Assembly (NCBI GenBank): GCA_963815045.1
Contig: CAWFET010000004.1
Coordinates: 124,001-188,000 of the forward strand
From: DASUPK01 sp963815045
GTDB lineage: Bacteria > Actinomycetota > Thermoleophilia > Solirubrobacterales > 70-9
DNA length: 64,000 nt
Direction of reading: 5' to 3'
In this document: in pieces, positions 46,488 through 53,756 of the stretch
Layout of the letters: the number at the start of each line of letters is the position of its first letter
How positions within the stretch are numbered: position 1 is the first letter of the stretch
Program-made: the position numbers and the translations under genes
The notes under the pieces: generated by a model
The model's input: only the letters and a program-made list of their open reading frames with translations
What the model was told of the DNA's origin: nothing
The model's database searches: none

Positions 46488-46530
46488 TTGACATACAGAC
46501 TGTAGGTCAGATATACATACAGCCTGTATG
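46488..46530 (+). promoter_or_regulatory. Promoter with two palindromic operators
   Basis: TTGACA (46488-46493) and TATACA (46512-46517), 18-nt spacing. CATACAGACTGTAGG (46492-46506, imperfect) and CATACAGCCTGTATG (46516-46530, perfect 7-bp arms about one base) are spaced 24 bp centre to centre and straddle the promoter. Looks like a TetR/GntR-type repressor site for the operon at 46551; the repressor is not encoded next to it. Confidence 0.7.
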
Positions 46531-46550
46531 CGAACCCGAGAGGAGCCGAG

Positions 46551-46997
46551 ATGACGCCGACCGCCACCGACACCAGCACCGCGATCCAGATGCTCGCCCA
46601 GCGATACGGCGAGGCCTGGAACCGCCAGGACCTCGACGCGATCATGGATCTGCACACCGAAGACTGCGTCTTCACGGCGTTCGCCGCCGGGTCTCCCCTC
46701 GCGAGGGGCAAGGACGCGGTCCGCGAGGCCTTCGCCGGCTACATCGCACTGATGCCCGACATCCACTTCGCCGAGCGCTCCCTGCAACTCGGCGCGGACC
46801 ACTGGGTGCTCGAGTCGACGATGAGCGGAACGGTGGAGCAGGCGATCGAGGTCGACGGAGAGGAACTCGGCGTCCGCGGGGCTCGGGTGCAGGTCCCGTG
46901 CGTCGACGTGATCCAGGTCCGCGACGGCCTGATCGCCAGCAAGCACACCTACCTCGACTCGATCACCATGCAGCGCCAGCTGGGAGGCACCCAATGA
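46551..46997 (+). CDS. SnoaL-like / NTF2-fold protein
   Basis: Protein of 148 aa: AQRYGEAWNRQDLDAIMDLHTEDCVFTAF, REAFAGYIALMPDIHFAERSLQLG, and HKHTYLDS-like end (SKHTYLDSI). First gene of a four-gene operon controlled by the promoter at 46488. The stop overlaps the next ATG (ATGA). Confidence 0.85.
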   Translation: MTPTATDTSTAIQMLAQRYGEAWNRQDLDAIMDLHTEDCVFTAFAAGSPLARGKDAVREAFAGYIALMPDIHFAERSLQLGADHWVLESTMSGTVEQAIEVDGEELGVRGARVQVPCVDVIQVRDGLIASKHTYLDSITMQRQLGGTQ

Positions 46998-47476
46998 CGA
47001 CTGCGACTTCCAACGGATCGACAACGAGCGCAACGGTTGAGCCGTGGGTCGAGATGTTCGCCGAGGGCTGGGCCGACCCGGTCGACGCCGACAGCTTCTG
47101 CGACCACTTCGACCCTCACCTGCACCCGGAGGTGCGGATGATCCAGCCGTCGATGCGGCCGATCGTCGGCCGGCACGGCTTCCGCGAGGAGTTTGCGCGC
47201 CCGCTTTTCGACCTCGTCCCGGACCTGCACGGGACGGTCGAGAACTGGGCCGCCGACGGCGACATCGCCTATATCGAGCTACGGCTTGAAGGCACCGTGG
47301 GCCGGACGCCGTTCACGATGCATACCTGCGACCGGATCACGCTCCGCGACGGGATGGCCATCGAGCGCGTCGCCTACCTCGACGCGGCCCCGCTGCTCAA
47401 GGCCGTCGCGCTCAGCCCGGGCGCCTGGCCCAAGTTCCTGAAGACCCAGCTCCGCAGCCTGAGGAGGCCCGCATGA
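46994..47476 (+). CDS. SnoaL-like / NTF2-fold protein
   Basis: Protein of 160 aa with a different cavity type: VEMFAEGWADPVDADSFCDHFDPHLHPEVRMIQPSMRPIVGRHGF, IAYIELRLEGTVGRTPFTMHTCDRI. Starts ATGA on the previous gene and overlaps the next ATG by 4 nt (47473-47476), so three genes are tightly coupled. Substrate unknown; shares operon with an alpha/beta hydrolase. Confidence 0.82.
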   Translation: MTTATSNGSTTSATVEPWVEMFAEGWADPVDADSFCDHFDPHLHPEVRMIQPSMRPIVGRHGFREEFARPLFDLVPDLHGTVENWAADGDIAYIELRLEGTVGRTPFTMHTCDRITLRDGMAIERVAYLDAAPLLKAVALSPGAWPKFLKTQLRSLRRPA

Positions 47477-48315
47477 ACGAGATCGATCTCCCCCAGGGGA
47501 CCATCCGGTATCGCGAATCGGGTGAGGGCCCGCCCATCGTCTTCGTCCACGGCCTGCTGGTCGACGGACGCCTCTGGCGGAAGGTGACGCCGCTGCTGGA
47601 GGACCGCTTCCGCTGCATCGTCCCCGACTTCCCGCTCGGGTCCCACCGCAAGCCCATGAATCCGGATGCCGACCTCACCCCTCCTGGCCTCGCGCGGATC
47701 GTCGCCGGGTTCCTGGAGGCGCTCGAGCTCGAGGACGTCACCCTCGTCGCCAACGACACTGGCGGCGCGATCTCGCAGATCACCGCGGCCCACCATCCCG
47801 AGAGGATCGGGCGGCTGCTGCTGACCAACTGCGACGCCTTCGAGAACTTCCTCCCTCCCGCCTTCAGGCCCATGCAGTGGGCGGCGAGGGTGCCCGGCGG
47901 CCTCACCGCGATGATGGCCGGCATGCGGTTCGCGCCTCTGCGGCGGCTCCCGAACGCCTACGGCCGCCTGATCAAGCGCGACTTCGCCGGCGCCCCGACG
48001 CGGGACTGGGTCGACCCCTACCTGACGAACGGGGACATCCGCCGCGACACGATCAAAGTGCTGAAGGCAATCGACCCGAAGTACACATTCGAAGCCGCCG
48101 AGCGGCTGCGCGAGTTCGACCGCCCGGCACTGCTCGCCTGGGCCGTCGAGGACCGCTTCTTCAAGCTCTCCTTCGCGGAGCGGCTCGCGGAAACCATCCA
48201 GGGCGCGACCCTGGAGAAGATCGAGGACTCCTACACCTTCGTGTCGGAGGATCAGCCCGAGCGCCTCGCCGAGCTGATCGCACGGTTTGCGCGAGAGCCG
48301 GCGGCGGTCGCCTAG
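47473..48315 (+). CDS. Alpha/beta hydrolase, Asp-nucleophile type, catalytic His replaced
   Basis: Protein of 280 aa, related to haloalkane dehalogenases and similar. Oxyanion HGLLVDGRLW, nucleophile elbow VANDTGGAI with Asp95, acid region AWAVEDRFF. The motif that normally holds the base, 'HFVxEDxPE', reads YTFVSEDQPE: Thr255 stands where His is expected. The enzyme may therefore be inactive in the canonical way or use another base (inference). Third gene of the operon. Confidence 0.82.
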   Translation: MNEIDLPQGTIRYRESGEGPPIVFVHGLLVDGRLWRKVTPLLEDRFRCIVPDFPLGSHRKPMNPDADLTPPGLARIVAGFLEALELEDVTLVANDTGGAISQITAAHHPERIGRLLLTNCDAFENFLPPAFRPMQWAARVPGGLTAMMAGMRFAPLRRLPNAYGRLIKRDFAGAPTRDWVDPYLTNGDIRRDTIKVLKAIDPKYTFEAAERLREFDRPALLAWAVEDRFFKLSFAERLAETIQGATLEKIEDSYTFVSEDQPERLAELIARFAREPAAVA

Positions 48316-48808
48316 AGCGATCGCCGCGGCTGGGACCGTCGCGTTCCTGGTCCTGGTCCCGGGCGTCGTCGCCGGGCTCATCCCCTGGGCGCTGACCGGC
48401 TGGCAGGTGGAGGGCGCGCCGCTCGCTGTCCGGATCGCGGGTGGCGGGCTCGTCCTGGGAGGAGCCGCGTTCCTGATTCACGCCTTCGCGCGTTTCGTCA
48501 TCGAGGGCATAGGCACGCCCGCTCCGATCGCGCCGACCCAGCGGCTCGTCGTCGGCGGGATCTACCGCCATGTGCGCAATCCCATGTACCTGGCGGTCGG
48601 GGCGACGATCATGGGTCAGGCGCTCCTTCTGGGCCAGTGGAGCCTGCTCGCCTACGCCGCACTGTTCTTCGCGATCGTGGCGACCTTCGTCGTCACCTAC
48701 GAAGAGCCCGCGCTCCGGAGACAGTTCGGATCGGAATACGACGCCTACCGCCGCGCAGTCCCGGGCTGGCTGCCGCGCATGCACCCATGGCACAAGCCAA
48801 GGAGCTGA
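48287..48808 (+). CDS. Isoprenylcysteine carboxyl methyltransferase-like (ICMT/PEMT) membrane protein
   Basis: Protein of 173 aa with three to four membrane helices (TVAFLVLVPGVVAGLIPWAL; RIAGGGLVLGGAAFLIHAFA; LLLGQWSLLAYAALFFAIVA). Contains the family motif GGIYRHVRNPMYLAV and YEEPALRRQFGSEYDAYRRAVPGWLPR. The TTG start at 48287 overlaps the hydrolase stop; no other start is available. Probably methylates a lipid or a small molecule. Confidence 0.82.
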   Translation: MRESRRRSPRAIAAAGTVAFLVLVPGVVAGLIPWALTGWQVEGAPLAVRIAGGGLVLGGAAFLIHAFARFVIEGIGTPAPIAPTQRLVVGGIYRHVRNPMYLAVGATIMGQALLLGQWSLLAYAALFFAIVATFVVTYEEPALRRQFGSEYDAYRRAVPGWLPRMHPWHKPRS

Positions 48809-48858
48809 GCCTCAGCAGCCCCCTTCCTCGCGCCCGCCGCCCGGGTTAAGGTACGAGC

Positions 48859-49512
48859 GTGGCAGAAACCGGGGAGGCAGAGTCCGGCAAGATCTCTGTG
48901 GTCCTTGCCGACGATCATGCAGTGGTTCGCAGCGCCCTGCGCCTGATGCTCGAGCGGGAACCCGACATCGAGGTCGTGGCCGAGGCGGGTGACGCGGACT
49001 CCGCCAGCCGCTACGTCAGCGGTCATCACCCTAAGGTCCTGATCCTCGACATCAACATGCCCGGCGGGTCGGGCCTCGCGGCGATCCCGTCCATCCGGGA
49101 ACAGTCGCCGGAGACCGAGATCGTCGTGCTCACCATGCAGGACGAGACCGCCTTCGCGCGCGAGGCCCTGCAGGCCGGCGTCCTCGGCTACATCCTCAAG
49201 GAAGCCGCCAGCGAGGAGCTGGTCAAGGCGGTCAGGATGGCTGCGGAGGGCCGCACCTACCTGCAGCCCGAGCTCGGGGCGAGACTGGCGGCCGAGCCCG
49301 ACGCCGCGACGCCCGACGACCTCTCGGAGCGCGAGCTGGAGGTCCTCCGGCTGATCGCGCTGGGCCACACCAACAACGAGATCGCCGAGCAGCTCTACCT
49401 CAGCGTGCGCACGGTCGAGTCCCACCGGGCGCACATCCAGCAGAAGCTGGCGATGACGACCCGCTCCGAGCTCGTTCGCTACGCGATCGAGCGCGGTCTC
49501 ATAGACGTCTGA
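48859..49512 (+). CDS. NarL/LuxR-family response regulator
   Basis: Protein of 217 aa, GTG start. Receiver with DD at 18-19, phospho-Asp64 (VLILDINMPGG), Thr (VLTMQDE), and Lys (YILKEAASEELVKAV). LuxR-type HTH: LSERELEVLRLIALGHTNNEIAEQLYLSVRTVESHRAHI. Convergent with its likely sensor kinase (49610-51181); the usual tandem order is broken. Confidence 0.95.
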   Translation: MAETGEAESGKISVVLADDHAVVRSALRLMLEREPDIEVVAEAGDADSASRYVSGHHPKVLILDINMPGGSGLAAIPSIREQSPETEIVVLTMQDETAFAREALQAGVLGYILKEAASEELVKAVRMAAEGRTYLQPELGARLAAEPDAATPDDLSERELEVLRLIALGHTNNEIAEQLYLSVRTVESHRAHIQQKLAMTTRSELVRYAIERGLIDV

Positions 49513-49590
49513 GCAGCGACCAGGCCGCCCTCTCTTGGAGCGGAGGCCGTAGGCCGTAGCGACTTATGTTGGGCGGCCGCTTGTCGCTGC
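49513..49590. terminator. Nested inverted repeat between convergent two-component genes
   Basis: GCAGCGAC (49513-49520) pairs with GTCGCTGC (49583-49590), and GGCCGCCC (49523-49530) with GGGCGGCC (49571-49578), leaving a 40-nt apical loop. It lies just between the stops of the LuxR-type regulator (49512) and the kinase gene (49610), fitting a shared bidirectional terminator; no T-run is present. Confidence 0.55.
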
Positions 49591-49609
49591 GACTTGATGG
49601 CGAAGCCCG

Positions 49610-51181
49610 TCACTCTTCCTCCGCCCGCGTCATCAGCGGGATCTCCGCGCGGAGGCGTGTGCCCGACCCCCTGGTCGAGTCGACCGTCAGGGTGCCGCCG
49701 AGCAGCGCAGCTCGCTCCCTCATGCCGACGAGGCCGAATCCCTCCCGGGCGAGGGACGGCTCGAAGCCGACGCCGTCGTCTCGAACCTCGATCTCGATCG
49801 AGCTGCGCAAGACGCGCACCGTGACGTCAGCGCGGCCGGCCATCGAGTGCTTGGAGACGTTGTTGAGCGCCTCCTGGACGAGCCGGTAGACGGCGGTCTC
49901 CAGTACGGGAGTAGGCCGAGCGTCCTCCTCGCGAGGGAGCTCGAAGTCGCAATCGACCTCCATCTCGCCCGCGGCGTGCTGGTGCTGCTCGGCGAGCGCC
50001 TGCAGGGCGGCCTCGAGGCCGATCGTGTCGAGTGACGCCGGCCGGAGCTCGGTGATCAGCCGGCGGAGCTTCACGATCTCGTCGTCGATCTGCCCGACGG
50101 CGGCCTGACCAGCGGTCTCGAGCGCCTCCGGCGCCTCCTCACGCAGGGCCGACGAGAGCCGCATCCGCAGGACCGCGAGAGCCTGCAGCGTCTCGTCATG
50201 CAACTCGCGGGCCCAGCGGCTGCGCTCCTGCTCGGCCGCATCAATCGTGTTCTGGAGCCTCTCCTCCGCCATCGATCGAGCGGTGGCGACGCCGGTCGCG
50301 GCGCTGGCCGCGAAGGCTTCGAGCATGCGCTGATCCTCGTCGTCGAAGCGGCCGGGATCGCCGATGCGGTCGAGCGCGACGACCACTCCCAGGGGATCCC
50401 CCCGGAAGAGCAGAGGCGCCATCAGGGCGCGACCGCTCTCCTTTGCGCCGAGATCCGCGCCCGTGAACCTGCCGAGCAGGACCTGCTCCGAGGCCTCCTG
50501 CGCGCGGATCCTGAGACCCGCGACCTGCGAGTCCAGCCCTCCGGCGACCGCGGCGGTGGCGGCGACGACCAGGTCCTCGCCCTCACGAAGCAGGATGATC
50601 AGTGCGCGGGCCTCGACCAGGGCCCGTCCGCGCTCGACGATCGCCTCGAGCACCCGCTCGAGATCCGTCTCGCCTCCGACCGCGATCGCGACGTCCGTCG
50701 CGGCCTGCAGGCGCCTCACCGCCCGGCGAAGCTCATCTCGGTCCCGCCGCCGGTCGGTGATGTCCCGGATCGCCGCCAGAGCCATCATCCCCTGGTCCGT
50801 GGCTACGGTCGAGAGCGAGATCTCGCACGGGAACTCGCTGCCGTCCTTCCGCCGGGCATAGAGGTCGAGGCCGGCGCCCATCGGGCGCGTCCGGGGCGCC
50901 TCGAAATAGTGATCGCGGTGTTTGACGTGGCTGCCCCTTGACGCCTCGGGGACCAGCAACTCGATCCGCTCCCCGATCAGCTCGCTTCGCGCGTAGCCGA
51001 AGACCGCCTGGGTGCGTGAGTTGACGAGCTTGATCTCCCCGTCCTGCCCCACCCCGATGACGGCGTCCGGCGCGAACTCGAGGAACTCCCGCTCGAGCGT
51101 CTGGCTCGTATGGTCCGGCACGGCGCGAGCATAGATCAGCGCATCTCGGGTAGCCGTCAGTCGTCGTGCGTGACCGAACAT
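49610..51181 (-). CDS. PAS-GAF sensor histidine kinase (NarL partner type)
   Basis: Protein of about 523 aa. PAS at roughly 30-145 (FLEFAPDAVIGVGQDGEIKLVNS; HRDHYFEAP); GAF at roughly 160-305 (RVLEAIVERGRALVEARALIILL); HisKA_3 with phospho-His in RWARELHDETLQALAVL; HATPase_c (VQEALNNVSKHSMA; RDDGVGFEP; GFGLVGMRERAALLGG). No transmembrane segment, so a cytosolic sensor, maybe of small molecules or light/redox. The start is uncertain: ATG 51181 (used here) overlaps the divergent cytochrome gene by 16 bases; GTG 51121 is an alternative. Confidence 0.92.
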   Translation of the reverse strand: MFGHARRLTATRDALIYARAVPDHTSQTLEREFLEFAPDAVIGVGQDGEIKLVNSRTQAVFGYARSELIGERIELLVPEASRGSHVKHRDHYFEAPRTRPMGAGLDLYARRKDGSEFPCEISLSTVATDQGMMALAAIRDITDRRRDRDELRRAVRRLQAATDVAIAVGGETDLERVLEAIVERGRALVEARALIILLREGEDLVVAATAAVAGGLDSQVAGLRIRAQEASEQVLLGRFTGADLGAKESGRALMAPLLFRGDPLGVVVALDRIGDPGRFDDEDQRMLEAFAASAATGVATARSMAEERLQNTIDAAEQERSRWARELHDETLQALAVLRMRLSSALREEAPEALETAGQAAVGQIDDEIVKLRRLITELRPASLDTIGLEAALQALAEQHQHAAGEMEVDCDFELPREEDARPTPVLETAVYRLVQEALNNVSKHSMAGRADVTVRVLRSSIEIEVRDDGVGFEPSLAREGFGLVGMRERAALLGGTLTVDSTRGSGTRLRAEIPLMTRAEEE

Positions 51182-51600
51182 GCGTCGCCTGCCTCGCCGC
51201 TGCGTCGAGTGCCCTGCTGGCCCTCGGCTGCGGCGGAGGACGCGACTCGGCCACGGTGGTGCAGCACACCTCCTCGACCGGGGCACCGCTCAGCGGCGGA
51301 GCCGGCCAGCCGCTCTCGGCGGCTGAGCAGCACGGCCGCGAGCTCTTCGTCGCGCATTGCGGCGCCTGTCACACGCTCGATGCCGCGGGGACGGTGGGGA
51401 ACGTCGGCCCGAACCTCGACGACATCGCCGTCAATGAGGCGGACGTCCTGCACGCGATCAGGACGGGCGGCGGCGAACATGCGAAGGGGCAGGGCGTGGG
51501 GCCGAGCGGCAACATGCCCGCGAACCTCGTCACCGGCAAGGACGCACAGGACGTCGCGGCGTTCGTGGCCGCCAACGCCTCCGGAAGCTCAACGCCCTAA
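51166..51600 (+). CDS. Class I cytochrome c lipoprotein
   Basis: Protein of 144 aa, GTG start. Lipobox LALGC (Cys22), a linker, then a heme-binding motif CGACH (Cys65-His69) and an axial-Met candidate in PSGNMPANLV; the rest fits a class I c-type fold (RELFVAHC; VGPNLDDI; DAQDVAAFVAANA). Likely tethered outside the membrane as an electron carrier. It ends in CTAA shared with the stop of the convergent MpsC gene. Confidence 0.9.
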   Translation: MRDRTCVACLAAASSALLALGCGGGRDSATVVQHTSSTGAPLSGGAGQPLSAAEQHGRELFVAHCGACHTLDAAGTVGNVGPNLDDIAVNEADVLHAIRTGGGEHAKGQGVGPSGNMPANLVTGKDAQDVAAFVAANASGSSTP

Positions 51601-52001
51601 GCCTGAAGGTCGGGCTCGAGCACGAACAGCTCCACCGCGAAATCCGGGTCCTGGCGGTTGGCGCTCAGGAAGGCCAAGACCTTCCGCCCCGTGAGCTCCT
51701 CGATCTTCGTGACGAAGAGCTCCTCCATGCTGTCCTGCCAGACCTGGCGGGCTTGGCGAACGTCGTGCCATTTGCCGGCTTCGAACATCGTCCTCTCACT
51801 GGGGGTGTACCCCTCGCCCAGGACCACCACGACCAGATTGGGCTCGAGATAGGTGCGGCAGTGGGTCGGGCCCTTGCCGTAGTGCGCCTTGTAGAGGCCC
51901 ACCATCGCGGTCGAGATTTCCGATCGAAGCGTGCCCTCTCCGTCGGCCATCTGCTCACGCATCCGTGCAACATCCTGCGGGTCCAGCTCGTGACTATCCA
52001 C
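51597..52001 (-). CDS. MpsC/DUF2294 family protein
   Basis: Protein of 134 aa: REQMADGEGTLRSEISTAMVGLYKAHYGKGPTHCRTYLEPN and VVVVLGEGYTPSERTMFEAGKWHDVRQARQVWQ are characteristic of DUF2294, renamed MpsC. In staphylococci MpsABC generates membrane potential/cation currents. No mpsA or mpsB is seen in this window, so it may be an orphan or serve elsewhere. Confidence 0.8.
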   Translation of the reverse strand: MDSHELDPQDVARMREQMADGEGTLRSEISTAMVGLYKAHYGKGPTHCRTYLEPNLVVVVLGEGYTPSERTMFEAGKWHDVRQARQVWQDSMEELFVTKIEELTGRKVLAFLSANRQDPDFAVELFVLEPDLQA

Positions 52002-52071
52002 GGCGCCCTCTCATCTTGTCGAGGTGACCAGCTCGAGAACTCGCCGGTGCGAGGTTCATCCTAGTCCCCGC

Positions 52072-52800
52072 ATGATCGACCTTCACTGCCACATTCTTCC
52101 CGGGATCGACGACGGGGCGCTCGACCTCGCCGACTCCCTCGCGATGGGCAGAGTCGCGGCGGACGACGGCATCGAGCGGATCGCCGCCACCCCGCACATC
52201 CGCCACGACCACGACGTCCGGATCCCCGAGCTGGCCGAGCGGGTCGCGGAGGTGAACGGGGAGCTGCAGGCCAACGGGGTGCCGGTTTCGGTGGTCCCGG
52301 GCGGCGAGGTGGCCGAGACCGCCCTCGAGGGGCTCGACGAGGACGAGCTGCGCGCTGTCACGCTCGGCGGGAACGGGTGGATCCTGCTCGAGCCGCGTCC
52401 CGGCCCACTCGGCGACTCGCTGCTCTCGGCGGTGACCGAGCTGCGCGAGCGCGGTTACGGAGCCCTGATCGCTCATCCCGAGCGGCACGTGTCCGGGGAC
52501 ATGCTCGAGCGGATCCGAGCGCTGATCGCAGCTGGAGCGCTGATCCAGTGCACCGCCGCCTACCTGGTCTCGGGCAACGCGCGAAAGGGGATGCTCGCCC
52601 TCGCAGCTGCCGGGCTGATCCACGTCCTGGCAAGCGACTCGCATTCCTCGCACGGCGGGCGCCCGCTGCGGATCTCGGACGGCCTCGCCGTGCTCGGGCA
52701 GGTCGACCTGCTCAGTCCGCATCTCGACTGGATCGCGCGCGAGGCGCCTATGGCGATCCTGCGAGGCGAGCGCCCGAAGCCGCCCTACTCCTCGGCCTAG
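52072..52800 (+). CDS. CpsB/YwqE-type PHP-domain tyrosine phosphatase
   Basis: Protein of 242 aa. PHP motifs: MIDLHCHILPGIDDG (metal-binding HxH, then D), AATPHIRHDHDV, AHPERH, and ASDSHSSHGGRP. This is the layout of CpsB/Wzb-like phosphatases that dephosphorylate the tyrosine kinase regulating polysaccharide export in Gram-positives. ATG 52072. No kinase (CpsD) is adjacent. Stop shares CTAG with the PfkB gene. Confidence 0.88.
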   Translation: MIDLHCHILPGIDDGALDLADSLAMGRVAADDGIERIAATPHIRHDHDVRIPELAERVAEVNGELQANGVPVSVVPGGEVAETALEGLDEDELRAVTLGGNGWILLEPRPGPLGDSLLSAVTELRERGYGALIAHPERHVSGDMLERIRALIAAGALIQCTAAYLVSGNARKGMLALAAAGLIHVLASDSHSSHGGRPLRISDGLAVLGQVDLLSPHLDWIAREAPMAILRGERPKPPYSSA

Positions 52801-53723
52801 GCGGGGCGGAGCTCGACCTCGCGGGCGAGCTCCTCGACCTCTCGGCGCGAACCGGTCCCGAGCCCGTGATGGAGGAAGTTGACGGCGCCGGCGCCCGCTC
52901 CGAGCACCAGCGCGTCCGGAAGCTCGCTGCCCTGGGCGAGCGCGGCGGCGATCGCGCCCATCATCGTGTCGCCGCATCCCTCCCGCGAGCCGGCCTCGAG
53001 CTTCGGCGGGACGAGCTCCCAAGCCTCGTCGCCGAGCAGGGCGAGGGCCGGGTCGCCAGCTCGGGTGACCAGCACGTTGCGTGCCCCGAGCTCGCGCAGG
53101 CGGCCGGCAGCCTCTCGCAGGCGCTCCGGGGTGTCCACCGGACCGACCACGAACGCCGCCAGCTCCCAGTCGTTCAGCTTGACGAGGTCTGCCCCGGCGG
53201 CCGCGGTCGGCTCGATCCGGGGGCTGGAGAGGTCGGCGATCACCGGGATCCCCGCGGCCCGCGCGTTGGAGACGAGGTCACCGTAGGCCTCGAGCGGCAC
53301 CGAGTCACCCGGATATGGGTTGCAGATCGCCAGCAGGTCGCACTCGTGCGCGGCGGCCGTGGTCGCCGCGACGAGCTCGTCGCACTCGTGCCGCGAGGGC
53401 GGCTCGACGTACGCCTGCGCGATCGGCACCCGCTCGCCGCTGCGGCGGTCGGTGACGAAGCAGCCGCTGGAGTGCTCGGTCCTGACCAGGCGGCGCTCCC
53501 CCGGCAGCTGCTCGAGCAGCGGTTCGAGCACCACACCGGTCTCACCGCCGATCAACGAGCAGAGGACCGGCCAGGCGCCCAGCTCTCCGGCCATCCTGCT
53601 GAGCCAGACGCCCTGACCCGCGGGATGGCAGTGGATGTCGTCTCGGCCCTCACCGCGGGCCTCGACAGTGACGCTCAGCATCGGGCTGGGCCCGAAGACG
53701 GCGATGCGGCCGGGGGCGCTCAT
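52797..53723 (-). CDS. PfkB family carbohydrate kinase
   Basis: Protein of 308 aa of the ribokinase/PfkB fold. N-terminal FGPSPMLSVTVEARG is more like 1-phosphofructokinase/tagatose-6-P kinase; DLVKLNDWELAAFV; catalytic anion-hole motif SREGCGDTMMGAIAAAL (Asp of GxGD). Sugar specificity not clear. Convergent with cpsB at CTAG; 33 bp downstream of the ETF-QO gene. Confidence 0.86.
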   Translation of the reverse strand: MSAPGRIAVFGPSPMLSVTVEARGEGRDDIHCHPAGQGVWLSRMAGELGAWPVLCSLIGGETGVVLEPLLEQLPGERRLVRTEHSSGCFVTDRRSGERVPIAQAYVEPPSRHECDELVAATTAAAHECDLLAICNPYPGDSVPLEAYGDLVSNARAAGIPVIADLSSPRIEPTAAAGADLVKLNDWELAAFVVGPVDTPERLREAAGRLRELGARNVLVTRAGDPALALLGDEAWELVPPKLEAGSREGCGDTMMGAIAAALAQGSELPDALVLGAGAGAVNFLHHGLGTGSRREVEELAREVELRPA

Positions 53724-53756
53724 GACCGAAGCCTATGAGCGCCAGTGTCGGCCGGG

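Noticed and set aside
46397..46993. Plus-strand open frame upstream of the SnoaL gene at 46994
   Set aside because: It is the wrong frame over the 46551 gene and crosses the promoter and operators; the true start is ATG 46994.
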